41,231 bases of DNA. It comes from DATMER01 sp963741305 (GTDB lineage: Bacteria > Acidobacteriota > Thermoanaerobaculia > Multivoradales > UBA5704). The notes beneath the pieces are model-generated. The model was not told the DNA's origin. It saw nothing but the letters and a program-made list of their open reading frames with translations, and ran no database searches. Position 1 is the first letter of the stretch. Each line of letters opens with the position of its first letter. The position numbers and the translations under genes are program-made. The stretch is from NCBI GenBank assembly GCA_963741305.1, contig CAVUHL010000005.1, forward strand, positions 1-41,231. The letters are read 5' to 3'. Of this stretch, positions 1 through 8,388 are shown one piece after another.

Positions 1-642
1 TCCTCATCTTGTTGCGGGCGGTCTGCAGAGTCGGATCCGTGGCCGGATGAATGGAGTAGTTGTCGAGCCCGATCCAGTCGATGTTGGGCAGCGTTCCCGT
101 GTAGCGGGCGAACGCACCCGCGCCAGGGAACCAGCCGCAGTTGTCCGACGCCACCACGCAGGCGGCCTCGACCATCCAGAGCTTGACCCACGGCAGGTCC
201 GCCTTGATCCGGGCGGCAGCCATCTCGAAGTCGCTCATGTTCACGTCGTAGTTGAACGGCTCGTCCCGGACGGTCATGGCGATCACCTTGGACGAGGTCA
301 GGACGCTGGCGTTGTAGTTCTTCCAGGTGGTCCAACGCTGGAGCCAGTCGGAGCACAGATAGCGGTACTGGAAGGTGCCGTCGTAGTCGCACCATAGGAC
401 CTTCCCCAGGTCGATGGTGGCTTTCATCCCTCTTGGGAGAGCGCGTTCACCCGGCTGGTGATGAACGAGTCGTAGAGGTAGTCCGAGGTTCCGATGTGGG
501 CGAAGTTGGTGTAGGCCTTGGTCTTGCCGAGGCTGACGTCGTCGTCGCCGGCGCCGACGTAGCCGAAGTACTGGAGTTGGGCCGAAGCCGGGGGAGAGAG
601 GAGAGCTGCGAGAAGCAGGGCTGCGAGCACGAGCTTTGACAT
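1..642 (-). pseudogene. secreted glycoside-hydrolase-like protein, frameshifted and cut by window edge
   Basis: The reading frame starts at 642 after a good ribosome site (AGAGG) with a clear signal peptide (MSKLVLAALLLAALLSPPAS, then AQ). It continues for 72 codons to a TGA at 424-426. From the overlapping ATG at 427 a second frame continues to the window edge with convincing protein sequence (KVLWCDYDG, LPWVKLWMVEAACV, NIDWIGLDNYSIHP). The two parts join as ALSQEG-MKATIDLG if one base is restored near 428-430, so this is one gene with a single-base deletion. The Trp/Asp/Tyr-rich strand pattern resembles a TIM-barrel glycosidase such as an endoglucanase-like enzyme. The family is not certain and the catalytic half lies outside the window. 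The break is either a real pseudogene or a sequencing error. Confidence 0.6.
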
Positions 643-880
643 AAAATTACCTCTTCAAAGGAAAGCGGCCCCCGCGTGAGAGGCGGGGCAACCGAGTTAT
701 GGGACGCCTAGAGGGTTGCGGTTGGATTCGTACCGTCCGGAGGCGTCCAAACGGTAGATGCGTCTTCTGCCGAGGATTCCATCACCGGGCTGCGGCGGGT
801 ATGTCTGGGGCCAAGGGTGAAGGATCAGTGTAAGATCTCGCGCAGATCTACAAGGAACCCTTTGCCTCTCGGAGTGCGGC

Positions 881-1447
881 ATGGCTGAGGGAGACGACGC
901 CAGGATCACGGACGAGACCCTGATCGGCCGTAGCGCGGTCGGCGATCCCGCATCCTTCGGGCGTCTGGTCCGGCGGCACCAGGCGGCGGTGTTCCGCTTC
1001 CTCCAGGCTGCGGGCGCGGATGGCGAGGCGGCGGAGGAGGCTCTGTGCGCGACCTTCCTCGCGGCCCGGCGCGCCGCGCCCCGCTACCGGTACGAGGTGT
1101 CAGCCTTGCCCTGGCTGCTCACCCTAGCCCGCCAAGTCCTGCGGCGGCGGCTTCCCCGGAGGAGCGACGATCCGGACGGCGACTCTCTGCGCGACCTGGC
1201 CCGGGCCGCCGGCTGGGGAGCGGACCTCTCCGGGCCGCCCCTCCCCTCCGGCCGGCCGATCGAGGATGCCTTCGAGACCCTCTCGCCCGAGGACCGGGAG
1301 ATCCTCACTCTCTGCGACCGCGAGTATTTCACCGTGGACGAGGCCGCCCAGGTGACCGGCCTCTCCGAGTTGGCCGTGCGGACCCGCCTCCACCGGGCGC
1401 GGCTGCGCCTGCTGGCGGAGCTGCGGGGAGGGCCGCATGGGGACTGA
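881..1447 (+). CDS. ECF-family RNA polymerase sigma factor
   Basis: A 188-residue sigma-70 family protein of extracytoplasmic-function type. The N-terminal half holds region 2 (LIGRSAVGDPASFGRLVRRH, then an acidic helix and FLAARR), and the C-terminal third holds region 4 (FETLSPEDREIL, then DEAAQVTGLSELAVRTRLHR, a helix-turn-helix). The size is usual for the family. The stop overlaps the start of a zinc-finger anti-sigma factor by 11 bases, the standard arrangement for a sigma factor held inactive by a co-translated partner. Region 2 is less canonical than in well-studied ECFs. No auto-regulated promoter could be assigned in the 238-base region upstream (643-880), in which nothing else was recognised. 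Confidence 0.85.
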   Translation: MAEGDDARITDETLIGRSAVGDPASFGRLVRRHQAAVFRFLQAAGADGEAAEEALCATFLAARRAAPRYRYEVSALPWLLTLARQVLRRRLPRRSDDPDGDSLRDLARAAGWGADLSGPPLPSGRPIEDAFETLSPEDREILTLCDREYFTVDEAAQVTGLSELAVRTRLHRARLRLLAELRGGPHGD

Positions 1448-2054
1448 ATGGATGATCGCCGGCCTCCATTGCGGCGAGGTGCTGGCGGACCTGACCGAGC
1501 ACCTCGACGGCAGGCTGAGCGAGGAACGTTCGCAGCGGATCGAGGAGCACCTTCTCGGCTGCGCCCAGTGCCGGCGGTTCGGCGACGACATCGCCGCCGT
1601 GGTCTGCGCCCTCCGGGAGATGCCCTTCGGGCCTCTCGATCCCGCCATCGAGGAGCGCCTGCTCGCCCGGCTGGAGGCTGAGGAGCAGGCCTACTCCCCG
1701 GCCCTCCCCATCAAAGATGGGGGGGGGAGAAAAGAAACTCCTAGCACTTCCAAGACCCCTCTCTCCATCTTTGATGGGGAGAGGGGCAGGGGAGAGGGGC
1801 TCCTACACCGCCACGGCCTCGATCACGCTCACCGGCGACGGCGTGGGCACCACGCGGGAGAGGCGCAGGCCCGCGGCCTCGAAGAGCTTGCGGTGCTCAG
1901 TCTCCGTCCGCTCCTGTCCGCCCTCGGCCACCATCATGGTGATGTCGAACATCTTCGCCGGAGACGGATGGTTGCCCGGCTCGACCACCATCTTCGACCA
2001 CCAGGACCTTGCCGTTTTCCGCCATGGCCTGCCGGCAGTTCTTCAGGATGGTGA
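1437..2054 (+). CDS. zinc-finger (zf-HC2) anti-sigma factor with a probably artefactual C-terminal extension
   Basis: The first ~80 residues fit a zf-HC2 anti-sigma domain: HCGEVLADLTEHLDGRLSEE followed by EEHLLGCAQC, giving the His-x3-Cys-x2-Cys zinc motif. The start at 1437 has GGGGAGG six bases upstream and overlaps the sigma gene stop, implying translational coupling. No membrane segment is visible, so it may be a soluble sensor. After residue ~90 the frame enters a C/G-rich palindromic repeat with a run of nine G (near 1719-1727), then reads antisense through the methyltransferase gene to 2054. That tail looks non-native (poly-His/Arg). One extra G or two fewer would give a TAG at about 1742. 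The true protein is probably about 100 residues. Confidence 0.7.
   Translation: MGTEWMIAGLHCGEVLADLTEHLDGRLSEERSQRIEEHLLGCAQCRRFGDDIAAVVCALREMPFGPLDPAIEERLLARLEAEEQAYSPALPIKDGGGRKETPSTSKTPLSIFDGERGRGEGLLHRHGLDHAHRRRRGHHAGEAQARGLEELAVLSLRPLLSALGHHHGDVEHLRRRRMVARLDHHLRPPGPCRFPPWPAGSSSGW
1703..1800. repeat. dispersed palindromic intergenic repeat, copy 1
   Basis: Two inverted arms, CCCCATCAAAGATGGGG and CCATCTTTGATGGGGAG, flank a short spacer and are followed by GAGGGGCAGGGGAGAGGGG. The repeat lies between the convergent ends of the anti-sigma gene and the methyltransferase, where it could act as a bidirectional terminator. Related C/G-rich elements occur at 3018-3115, 8098-8213 and 37750-37795. 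Confidence 0.6.
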
Positions 2055-2866
2055 TGGCTTTCTCGTCGTTCCAGTCGTGGATGATGTTCTTCAGAACGTA
2101 GGCGTCGCCGCCGGGCGCCACGGCTTCGAAGAAGTCGCCGCCTGCGAAGTCGCAGCGGGCCGCGAGGGCCTTCCGCCTGAACGCCGCCGCGGGCGTGCTC
2201 GATCACCGGCGGAATGTCGAAGAGAGTGCTCTGGAGATGGGGAGTGGCGTTCAGGATGGCGGTGCTGAAGGTGCCGTTGCCGCAGCCCACGTCCACGATC
2301 CGCCGGAAGCCCGAGAAGTCGTAGGCCGCGAGAACGGCGGCCGAGACCTGCGCCGTGAGATTGGTCATGGCCTCATAGAAGACCGCGCCCTTCTCCGGAT
2401 GATGCTGGAAATACTCGAAAGCGCCCATGCCGTCGTGGACGTAGGGGAAAGCTCCCAGGCCCGTCTTGAGGCTGTAGAGGAGCCCGCCCCACATACGGAG
2501 ATGCCAGTCCTCGCCGCCGACGATACCCCAGGAGCGCAACGAGCCCGGAACGTCGCTCCGTAGCGGCTCGGCCAGCGGCGTCAGGTGGAAATAGCCCTCC
2601 TCGCTCTCGCGGAAGATGCCGAGCCCCGCCAGGGCCCGCAGCACCCGGTAGAGGGCTGCGGGCTGGACCCCTACGGCCGCTGCCATCTCGGTGCTGCTCT
2701 TCGGGCCGTCCTTCAGCAGGTCGGCAATGCCGAGCTTGGCCGCAGCGTGAATGAGCTGCGTAACCTTGATGCCGTCCATCATCTGCATCAAGATCATGGC
2801 CGGAGGCGGGGCCGGGGCGTGAGGCATGGTTTCAGTGGTTTCAGGAGCGATGGTTTCAGCGATCAT
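1803..2866 (-). pseudogene. SAM-dependent O-methyltransferase (acetylserotonin O-methyltransferase-like), two frameshifts
   Basis: Read across two single-base insertions, this encodes about 353 residues, normal for class-II small-molecule O-methyltransferases. The N-terminal third is the dimerisation/winged-helix domain (AAKLGIADLLKDGPKSSTEM, then ALYRVLRALAGLGIF). The SAM-binding glycine motif is IVDVGCGNGTF, and the catalytic region is YVLKNIIHDWNDEKAI, whose His is the usual base. The C-terminus is FDITMMVAEGGQERTETEH and ends VSVIEAVAV. Extra bases lie at about 2183-2193 (after IEHAR) and at about 1992 (between VLVVE and MVVEPGNHPSP). The start at 2866 has AAGGGG upstream. The substrate is unknown; the neighbouring P450 suggests tailoring of a secondary metabolite or lipid. 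It is a pseudogene only if the indels are real. Confidence 0.8.
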
Positions 2867-3017
2867 TGTGATTTTCCCCTTGCAAAAAAAGACGACGGGT
2901 TCAGTCCCTGCCCGCACCGTCCCGCGGCAGGCTTTCAGCCTGCAGAGGAAGCGAGCGCACTTTGTCCAGCAATCCTTCGACCATAGTGCCGCGAGAGGGG
3001 CAAGGCGGGACGCTCAA

Positions 3018-3115
3018 CCTCACCCCCGGCCCCTCTCCTAGAGGAGAGGGGGAGAAAAACGGCTCTTCAAGGTCCCTTCGAGCCCCTCTCCTTCAGGAGA
3101 GGAGCTGGGGTGAGG
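3018..3115. repeat. dispersed palindromic intergenic repeat, copy 2
   Basis: The arms are CCCCTCTCCTAGAGGAGAGG and CCCCTCTCCTTCAGGAGAGG, bounded outside by CCTCACCCC and GGGGTGAGG, so the whole unit is a nested inverted repeat. It overlaps the last codons of the P450 gene, which therefore ends in repeat-encoded residues (TSPQLLS). Confidence 0.7.
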
Positions 3116-4493
3116 TCGCCCGCTCGGGGATCATCCAGAGCCCGTCCTTGGGCCGGAGCGAGGTCCCGGCCTTGGGCACCACGGGGCGCCCGGAGGCGAG
3201 GCGCGGCCGGTAGCGCTGCGCCACCATGGCCAGGATGAGCTGCATTTCGAGCATGGCGAGGTGGCGGCCGATGCAGACCCGCTGGCCCGTGCCGAAGGGG
3301 AAGTAGCCGGCGCGCAGCCGGTCCTGGCCGCGGTAGACCTCGAAGCGCTCGGGCTGGAACACCTCCGGCTCCTCCCAGTACGCCGGATGCCGGTGGGTGG
3401 CGTAGGGGCAGAGCAGCACCAGGGAGCCCGCCGGCACGAGGTGGCCGCCAATCTCGTCGTCCTTCCAGGCCGTACGGGTGTAGAACCAGAAAGGCGGATA
3501 GAGGCGCATCGCCTCCTCGGCCACCTGCGCCGCGTAGGTGAGACGGGAGAGGTCTTCGAAGGACGGCGTCCGGCCGCCGGTCACCGCGGCCACTTCCTGC
3601 CGCAGCCGGGCGTCCACCTCCGGGTGCTGGTCGAGCAGGTACCAGGACCAGGTCAAGGCGTCCGCCGTGGCCTCATAGCCGCCGAAGAGGGTCGTTATGA
3701 CCTCGTCGCGGATCTCGAGGTCGGTCATCCCCTCGCCGGTCTCGTCGCGGGCTGAGAGCAGCATGGTGAGCAGGTCGTCCAGCTCCTGGCCGCTCTGCCG
3801 CCGCTCCCGGATGATGCGGTAGACGATCGTCTCCAAGGTGGTGACCGCTTCCCGGCAGGCCCGCGCGCCTGGCAGAGGGACCCATTCCGGCAGGAAGAAG
3901 GTGAACATCCGCTGCGTCATGTGATGGAGGGCGGTGTTGAAGGACCGCGCCAGCACGTCCAGCTCGTCATCGTTGATGCTCAGGCCGAACATGGTCTTGG
4001 CGATGATCCGCAGAGTGAGGGACATCATCTCCCGGCCGACCTCGAGCGGACTGCCGGCCGCGCTGGCGGCCTCCCAGCCGGCGAGACGCTGCTCCACCAC
4101 CTCGGCCATGAGGGGGATGAGCGAGGCGACCCGGCGGTGGGCGAAGGCCGGCTGCATGAGGCGTCTCTGATGCCGCCAGCTCTCTCCCTCGTTGAGCACC
4201 AGACCGCGGCCGAAGAGGAACTCGGCGCGCTTGAAGAGCGTGCCCTTCCAGTAGTTCTCCTGATTGTCCACCAGCACACGGTGGACGTGGTCGGGAAGGG
4301 TGACGAGGTAGATCGAGGTGAACCCCAGGCTCAGGCGGACGAGGCCGTCGAACTCCAGCATGGCCTCGGTGCAGAACCCCGCCGGGTCGCGGACCATGTG
4401 GGGAAGGACCCCAATCAGAGGATACCCGCGCGGACCAGGAGGCAGCCTCCTCGATCCAGGCTTAGAGAAATTGCCCTGTACGTCGGTCGCCAC
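3093..4493 (-). CDS. cytochrome P450 monooxygenase
   Basis: A 466-residue haem-thiolate monooxygenase starting at GTG 4493, with AAGGGG seven bases upstream; longer starts would run into the GlgX gene. All signature motifs are present: proline-rich N-terminus (LPPGPRGYPLIG), C-helix WRHQRR, I-helix FGGYEATADALTW (Glu-Ala-Thr in place of the common E/D-T-T), ExxR as EEAMR, PERF as FQPERF, and the haem loop FPFGTGQRVCIGRH with ligand Cys407. No membrane anchor is seen, so it is probably cytosolic and dependent on separate redox partners, none of which is encoded nearby. The architecture resembles CYP102/CYP4-like fatty-acid or terpene hydroxylases, but the substrate cannot be told. The last residues come from a palindromic repeat. 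Confidence 0.93.
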   Translation of the reverse strand: MATDVQGNFSKPGSRRLPPGPRGYPLIGVLPHMVRDPAGFCTEAMLEFDGLVRLSLGFTSIYLVTLPDHVHRVLVDNQENYWKGTLFKRAEFLFGRGLVLNEGESWRHQRRLMQPAFAHRRVASLIPLMAEVVEQRLAGWEAASAAGSPLEVGREMMSLTLRIIAKTMFGLSINDDELDVLARSFNTALHHMTQRMFTFFLPEWVPLPGARACREAVTTLETIVYRIIRERRQSGQELDDLLTMLLSARDETGEGMTDLEIRDEVITTLFGGYEATADALTWSWYLLDQHPEVDARLRQEVAAVTGGRTPSFEDLSRLTYAAQVAEEAMRLYPPFWFYTRTAWKDDEIGGHLVPAGSLVLLCPYATHRHPAYWEEPEVFQPERFEVYRGQDRLRAGYFPFGTGQRVCIGRHLAMLEMQLILAMVAQRYRPRLASGRPVVPKAGTSLRPKDGLWMIPERATSPQLLS

Positions 4494-4561
4494 TTTACAT
4501 CCCCTTACAGATGGAAGGCAGAATCGTACCGTCTCGTTGCAGAAATAACAAGGGGGCGGCC

Positions 4562-6643
4562 TCATCCACTTCGCTGGAGCACCACCACGGCCCGTCCCTC
4601 CACTTCGAGGATGCCGCCGGCCTCGACGGTCTCGTCCTGATCCTCGAAGCCGGCTCCGGCGGTGTCGAGGACCTTCACCCACCTCCCTCCCCATTCGGGC
4701 TGGGCGGGCAGGCGGAACGGGACGGGCTCGTGGTGGGCGTTGAAGAGGATGTAGAAGCTGGCGTCCACGCTCTCCTCGCCATGGGGTCCGCGGCCGGGGA
4801 TGGCGTCGCCGTTCAAGAAGACTCCCAAGGACTTGGCGTAGCCATGCTGCCAGTCCTCAGGGCTCATCGTCCCGCCGTCGGGACGGAACCAGCCGATGTC
4901 GTCGCGCACGCCTTCGCCGTGGATGGCTTTGCCCAGGAACCAGCGACGGCGGCGAAAGACCGGATGGCCGCGCCGGAAGGCGATCAGCCGGGAGGTGAAG
5001 GCAAGGAGGTCCGCATCGGCCTCCTTCCAGTCGAACCAGGAGACCTCGTTGTCCTGGGCATAGGCGTTGTTGTTGCCCTCCTGGGTGCGGCCGATCTCGT
5101 CGCCGCCCAAGAGCATGGGGATGCCTTGGGAGAGGAACAGGGTGGCGAGGAAGCTCCGCTGTTGGCGGGCGCGCAGCCGGTTGATGGCCGGGTCGTTTGA
5201 GGGTCCCTCGACGCCGTAGTTCCAGGAGCGGTTGTCGTCGCTGCCGTCGCGGTTCTCCTCGCCGTTGGCCTCGTTGTGCTTCTTGTTGTAGGAGACGAGG
5301 TCGCGCAGGGTGAAGCCGTCGTGGGCGGTGACGAAGTTGATGCTGGCCGAGGGCCGCCGGCCGTTGGTGGCGTAGAGGTCGGAGCTGCCGGTGAAGCGGT
5401 AGGCGAACTCGTCCAGGGTGCCGTCGGCGCCGCGCCAGTAGTCCCGGACGTGGTCGCGGTACTTGCCGTTCCACTCCGACCACAGGGTCGGAAAGTTGCC
5501 CACCTGGTAGCCGCCCTCCCCAACGTCCCAGGGCTCGGCGATGAGCTTGACCTGGCTGAGCACGGGATCCTGGTGGATGATGTCGAAGAAGGCCGCCAGG
5601 CGATCCACCTCGTGCAGCTCGCGGGCCAGGGTGGCGGCGAGATCGAAGCGGAAGCCATCCACGTGCATGTCAAGCACCCAGTAACGAAGGGAGTCCATGA
5701 TGAGCTGCAGCACGTGGGGATGCTGCATGTTCAGGGTGTTGCCGGTGCCGGTGAAATCCAGGTAGAGGCGCCGGTCGGGCATGAGCCGGTAGTAGGCGGC
5801 GTTGTCGATCCCTTTGAGAGATAGAACCGGCCCCATGTCGTTGCCTTCGGCCGTGTGGTTGTAGACCACGTCGAGGATGACCTCGATGCCTTCCTGGTGG
5901 AGGGTCTTCACCATCTGCTTGAATTCCTGGACCTGACGGCCCTGGGAGCCGCCTGCCGCGGCGTATTCATTGTGGGGAGCCAGGTAGGCGATGGAGTTGT
6001 AGCCCCAGTAGTTGCGCAGGCCGCGCCGGGCCAGGAAGTGGTCGTGGATGAATTGGTGGACCGGCATCAGCTCGACGGCTGTGATCCCAAGGCGCTTCAG
6101 GTGGGCGACGGCCGCGGGATGGGCGAGGCCGGCATAAGTGCCCCGCAGCTCTGGAGGAACCGCGGGATGGCGCTTGGTGAAGCCCTTGACGTGGACCTCA
6201 TAGATCACCGTCTCGTGGGCGGGAATGCGGAGCAGCCGGTCGTCTTCCCAGTCGAAGCCGGGATCGATGACCACGCTCCGGGGCATGAAGGGGGCGCTGT
6301 CGCGGTCGTTGGAATAGACCGCCTCGTCCCACTTCACCTCGCCCTCGACGGCCTTGGCGTAGGGGTCGAGGAGGAGCTTGGCAGGGTTGCAGCGACGCCC
6401 TTCCGTTGGATTCCAAGGCCCGTGGACGCGGTAGCCATAGCGCTGGCCCGGCCCGACGCCGGGCAGGTAGCCGTGCCAGCAGAAGGCCGTGACCTCGGGC
6501 AGCTCGACGCGCGTCTCGCGGCCCTGCTCATCGAAGAGGCAAAGCTCGACGCGCTCGGCCACCTCGGAGAACAGGGAAAAGTTGGTGCCGCCGTTCTCGC
6601 ACGTGGCGCCCAGAGGATAGGGCGCGCCGGGGTAGACGGTCAT
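4562..6643 (-). CDS. glgX: glycogen debranching enzyme GlgX (GH13)
   Basis: A 693-residue isoamylase-type enzyme that hydrolyses alpha-1,6 branches of phosphorylase-limited glycogen. The N-terminal CBM48-like domain is seen as YPLGATCENGGTNFSLFSEV. The GH13 barrel follows with DVVYNHTAEG (region I), DGFRFDLA with nucleophile Asp334 (region II), LIAEPWD with acid/base Glu370 (region III) and FVTAHDGFTLRD with Asp442 (region IV). The length matches the family. Its ATG directly follows the TAG of the upstream lipoprotein gene with no gap, so the two are translationally coupled. A glycogen/trehalose operon is absent, so it may work with distant glg genes. Identification is secure. Confidence 0.96.
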   Translation of the reverse strand: MTVYPGAPYPLGATCENGGTNFSLFSEVAERVELCLFDEQGRETRVELPEVTAFCWHGYLPGVGPGQRYGYRVHGPWNPTEGRRCNPAKLLLDPYAKAVEGEVKWDEAVYSNDRDSAPFMPRSVVIDPGFDWEDDRLLRIPAHETVIYEVHVKGFTKRHPAVPPELRGTYAGLAHPAAVAHLKRLGITAVELMPVHQFIHDHFLARRGLRNYWGYNSIAYLAPHNEYAAAGGSQGRQVQEFKQMVKTLHQEGIEVILDVVYNHTAEGNDMGPVLSLKGIDNAAYYRLMPDRRLYLDFTGTGNTLNMQHPHVLQLIMDSLRYWVLDMHVDGFRFDLAATLARELHEVDRLAAFFDIIHQDPVLSQVKLIAEPWDVGEGGYQVGNFPTLWSEWNGKYRDHVRDYWRGADGTLDEFAYRFTGSSDLYATNGRRPSASINFVTAHDGFTLRDLVSYNKKHNEANGEENRDGSDDNRSWNYGVEGPSNDPAINRLRARQQRSFLATLFLSQGIPMLLGGDEIGRTQEGNNNAYAQDNEVSWFDWKEADADLLAFTSRLIAFRRGHPVFRRRRWFLGKAIHGEGVRDDIGWFRPDGGTMSPEDWQHGYAKSLGVFLNGDAIPGRGPHGEESVDASFYILFNAHHEPVPFRLPAQPEWGGRWVKVLDTAGAGFEDQDETVEAGGILEVEGRAVVVLQRSG

Positions 6644-8059
6644 CTACAACAGCCGCAGCCGGAGCTTGATCCGCTCCGCGTCCTTGCGGAGGCCGGAGCG
6701 GATCGATTCCCGCTCGCTCGCCGCGGCTTTCTCGATCTGCTGATCCAGGTTGCAGGAGAACCAGCACCAGGCCCCCTTCTGCGCGGCGTTGCTCACCGTG
6801 GCGGTGACCACGGCCACCAGCAGCTCCTCCACGGCCTCGTTGTTGAGGCTGAAGGGTCCGATGCCGCGGATGGCTTTGTCGAAGGCCGTGCCCACGAAGG
6901 CGCCCGTCTGGTTGGAGAAGGTGTTGATGGTCTGAAGGTCTTTCGCGTCCACATTTCCGACCGCGGGATTGAAGACCGGCAGCGCGAAATCCTTGCCTTC
7001 CGGCCCCAGATCCACTCCGGTGGCCGTGCTCACCGCGGGCAACCCTTCGCTGGCGTCGAAGAGAGCCTGGAAGAAGACCCAGACCAGGTCGGTGCCGACG
7101 CGGGTAAGGTCGATGGGCGCCACCGAGGCGGAGCGCGCGCCCTCGGGGTCCAGGGTCACCTGGAAGCCGGGGAAGGCGAAGCCTTGCCCCGTGCGCGAGA
7201 CGTAGCCGCGGGTCGCCATGGGCAGCAGGACGAAGCTCTTGTTGGCCGCATCTGTGCCTACGCCCTTGAGGATCTGGCTCTGGAGGAAGGTCACCAGGGT
7301 GTCGCACTGCTTGGTCTGGGCGGGATCGCCACAGAAGAGGCCGGCATTGCGGGAGAGCTCATCCTCCACCTTCTTGTCGAGGTCCTGGGTATCCAGCTCG
7401 ATCTTCACGAACCGGCCGTTCTCGAAGTAGGCCTCGGTATAGCGGCGGAGGAAGGCCAGGGTGCGGGCGTCGCGGCGCACGCCGTCGGGAGCGCCCGGGG
7501 TGGCGGCCTGCTTCGCGGCCTGCTCGGAGAGGGCCTGCCACGAGCCGGAGGCCGTGGCGGCGTTGACCTGATCGAAGAAGCCCTGCACCTCCGCGGGGGA
7601 GGTGGTGAGAGTGAGGGTGGTGCCGTCCGAGGCGCTGGACCGCTCGTCGAAGCCCGCCACCGCGCCGCCGGAATCCAACCCCCGCAACCGGTCGTGGAGC
7701 GCCGCGATCTTGTGCAGGAACGGATGGTCGAGCACGGCGCGGCCGGCCTGCGCCGGATGGCTGGCCTCCAGGGACTCGACGCTGTCATGGACTGGCGCGC
7801 TGAGACCGGTGGGGAGCGGCGCCGCGGCGCCGCTCTGCGGCAGAGCCGTGCCGGCGGTGCCCTGGCAGGAGCCTCCCCGCCGGGAGAGGCAGCTCCGGTA
7901 GAGAGCCAGGTCGCCGTCGATGATCTGGACCTCGTGCTCGACCTTGACCAGGGCGCGGTCGGTCAGCCGGGTGGCCAAGCGGTCCGCCAGGGCGGTGCAG
8001 CCGGAGGAGAGCACTGCCACCAGGATGAGACAGGAGTGGCTCCTGAAGCTTTGCATCAT
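6644..8059 (-). CDS. predicted lipoprotein of unknown function
   Basis: Starts at 8059 with AAAGGA upstream. The N-terminus is a lipoprotein signal (LILVAVLSSGC, lipobox Cys about residue 19), so the 471-residue protein should be attached to a membrane facing the periplasm. The rest is Ala/Asp-rich with short helices. Recognisable points are a paired CWFSC near the C-terminus, two other Cys pairs (CLSRRGGSC and CGDPAQTKQC) that may form disulphides, and a long hydrophilic C-terminal helix. No family was recognised. The stop abuts the glgX start, so it is co-expressed with glgX, but no functional link is evident. An upstream in-frame extension to 8278 passes through a palindromic repeat and is not used. 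Confidence 0.7.
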   Translation of the reverse strand: MMQSFRSHSCLILVAVLSSGCTALADRLATRLTDRALVKVEHEVQIIDGDLALYRSCLSRRGGSCQGTAGTALPQSGAAAPLPTGLSAPVHDSVESLEASHPAQAGRAVLDHPFLHKIAALHDRLRGLDSGGAVAGFDERSSASDGTTLTLTTSPAEVQGFFDQVNAATASGSWQALSEQAAKQAATPGAPDGVRRDARTLAFLRRYTEAYFENGRFVKIELDTQDLDKKVEDELSRNAGLFCGDPAQTKQCDTLVTFLQSQILKGVGTDAANKSFVLLPMATRGYVSRTGQGFAFPGFQVTLDPEGARSASVAPIDLTRVGTDLVWVFFQALFDASEGLPAVSTATGVDLGPEGKDFALPVFNPAVGNVDAKDLQTINTFSNQTGAFVGTAFDKAIRGIGPFSLNNEAVEELLVAVVTATVSNAAQKGAWCWFSCNLDQQIEKAAASERESIRSGLRKDAERIKLRLRLL

Positions 8060-8097
8060 AAGGAGATCCTTTCCTTGCGGGGATGTTCCCCCTCCCA

Positions 8098-8213
8098 GGC
8101 CCTCACCTCCCCGGCCCTCCTCTCCCATCCGCACACCCAACCCGCCGGGAGAGGAGGGAGACTGCAAGGAGAGGAAAGCCCCTCTTCTCCCGGAGAGGGG
8201 CGGAAGGGGGTCC
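8098..8213. repeat. dispersed palindromic intergenic repeat, copy 3
   Basis: C/G-rich inverted arms (CCCTCCTCTCCC with GGGAGAGGAGGG, then CCCCTCTTCTCCCGGAGAGG) lie in the 329-base divergent region between the lipoprotein and integrase genes. They are similar to copies at 1703, 3018 and 37750. The rest of the gap (8214-8388) holds the integrase leader. Confidence 0.65.
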
Positions 8214-8309
8214 AAGGGTGCCCGGGAGTGTCCAGAATACTCTCCTAAATATCGAAGAATCAGGCGCTTCCATTCCATAGCTCTCCGGCTATGTCCAGGG
8301 GTGTCGTAA

Positions 8310-8388
8310 AGTTGACAAGGCCCCCCGTTACCTGCAACCTACCAGGTCACCACAACGCAGCAAGTCCAGGCAACAGGAGGCCGAACCG
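8310..8388 (+). promoter_or_regulatory. integrase promoter/leader with a short inverted repeat
   Basis: A TTGACA hexamer occurs at about 8310-8315, but no convincing -10 box follows at 17 bases. Downstream is ACCTG-8-CAGGT (about 8332-8349), a possible operator. The ribosome site CAGGAGG precedes the integrase ATG by seven to eight bases. The -35 call is weak. Confidence 0.3.

Noticed and set aside
2654..2686. Plus-strand GCGLDPYGRCH, nearly identical to the secreted peptide motif GCGLDPWGRC
   Set aside because: It lies antisense to the conserved methyltransferase segment VGVQPAALYRVLRAL, has no signal peptide and the frame is filler on both sides. It is a coincidence of codon use, though a striking one.
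5855..8248. 797-codon plus-strand open frame
   Set aside because: It is the antisense shadow of glgX and the lipoprotein gene; the minus-strand frame has all catalytic motifs of GlgX.
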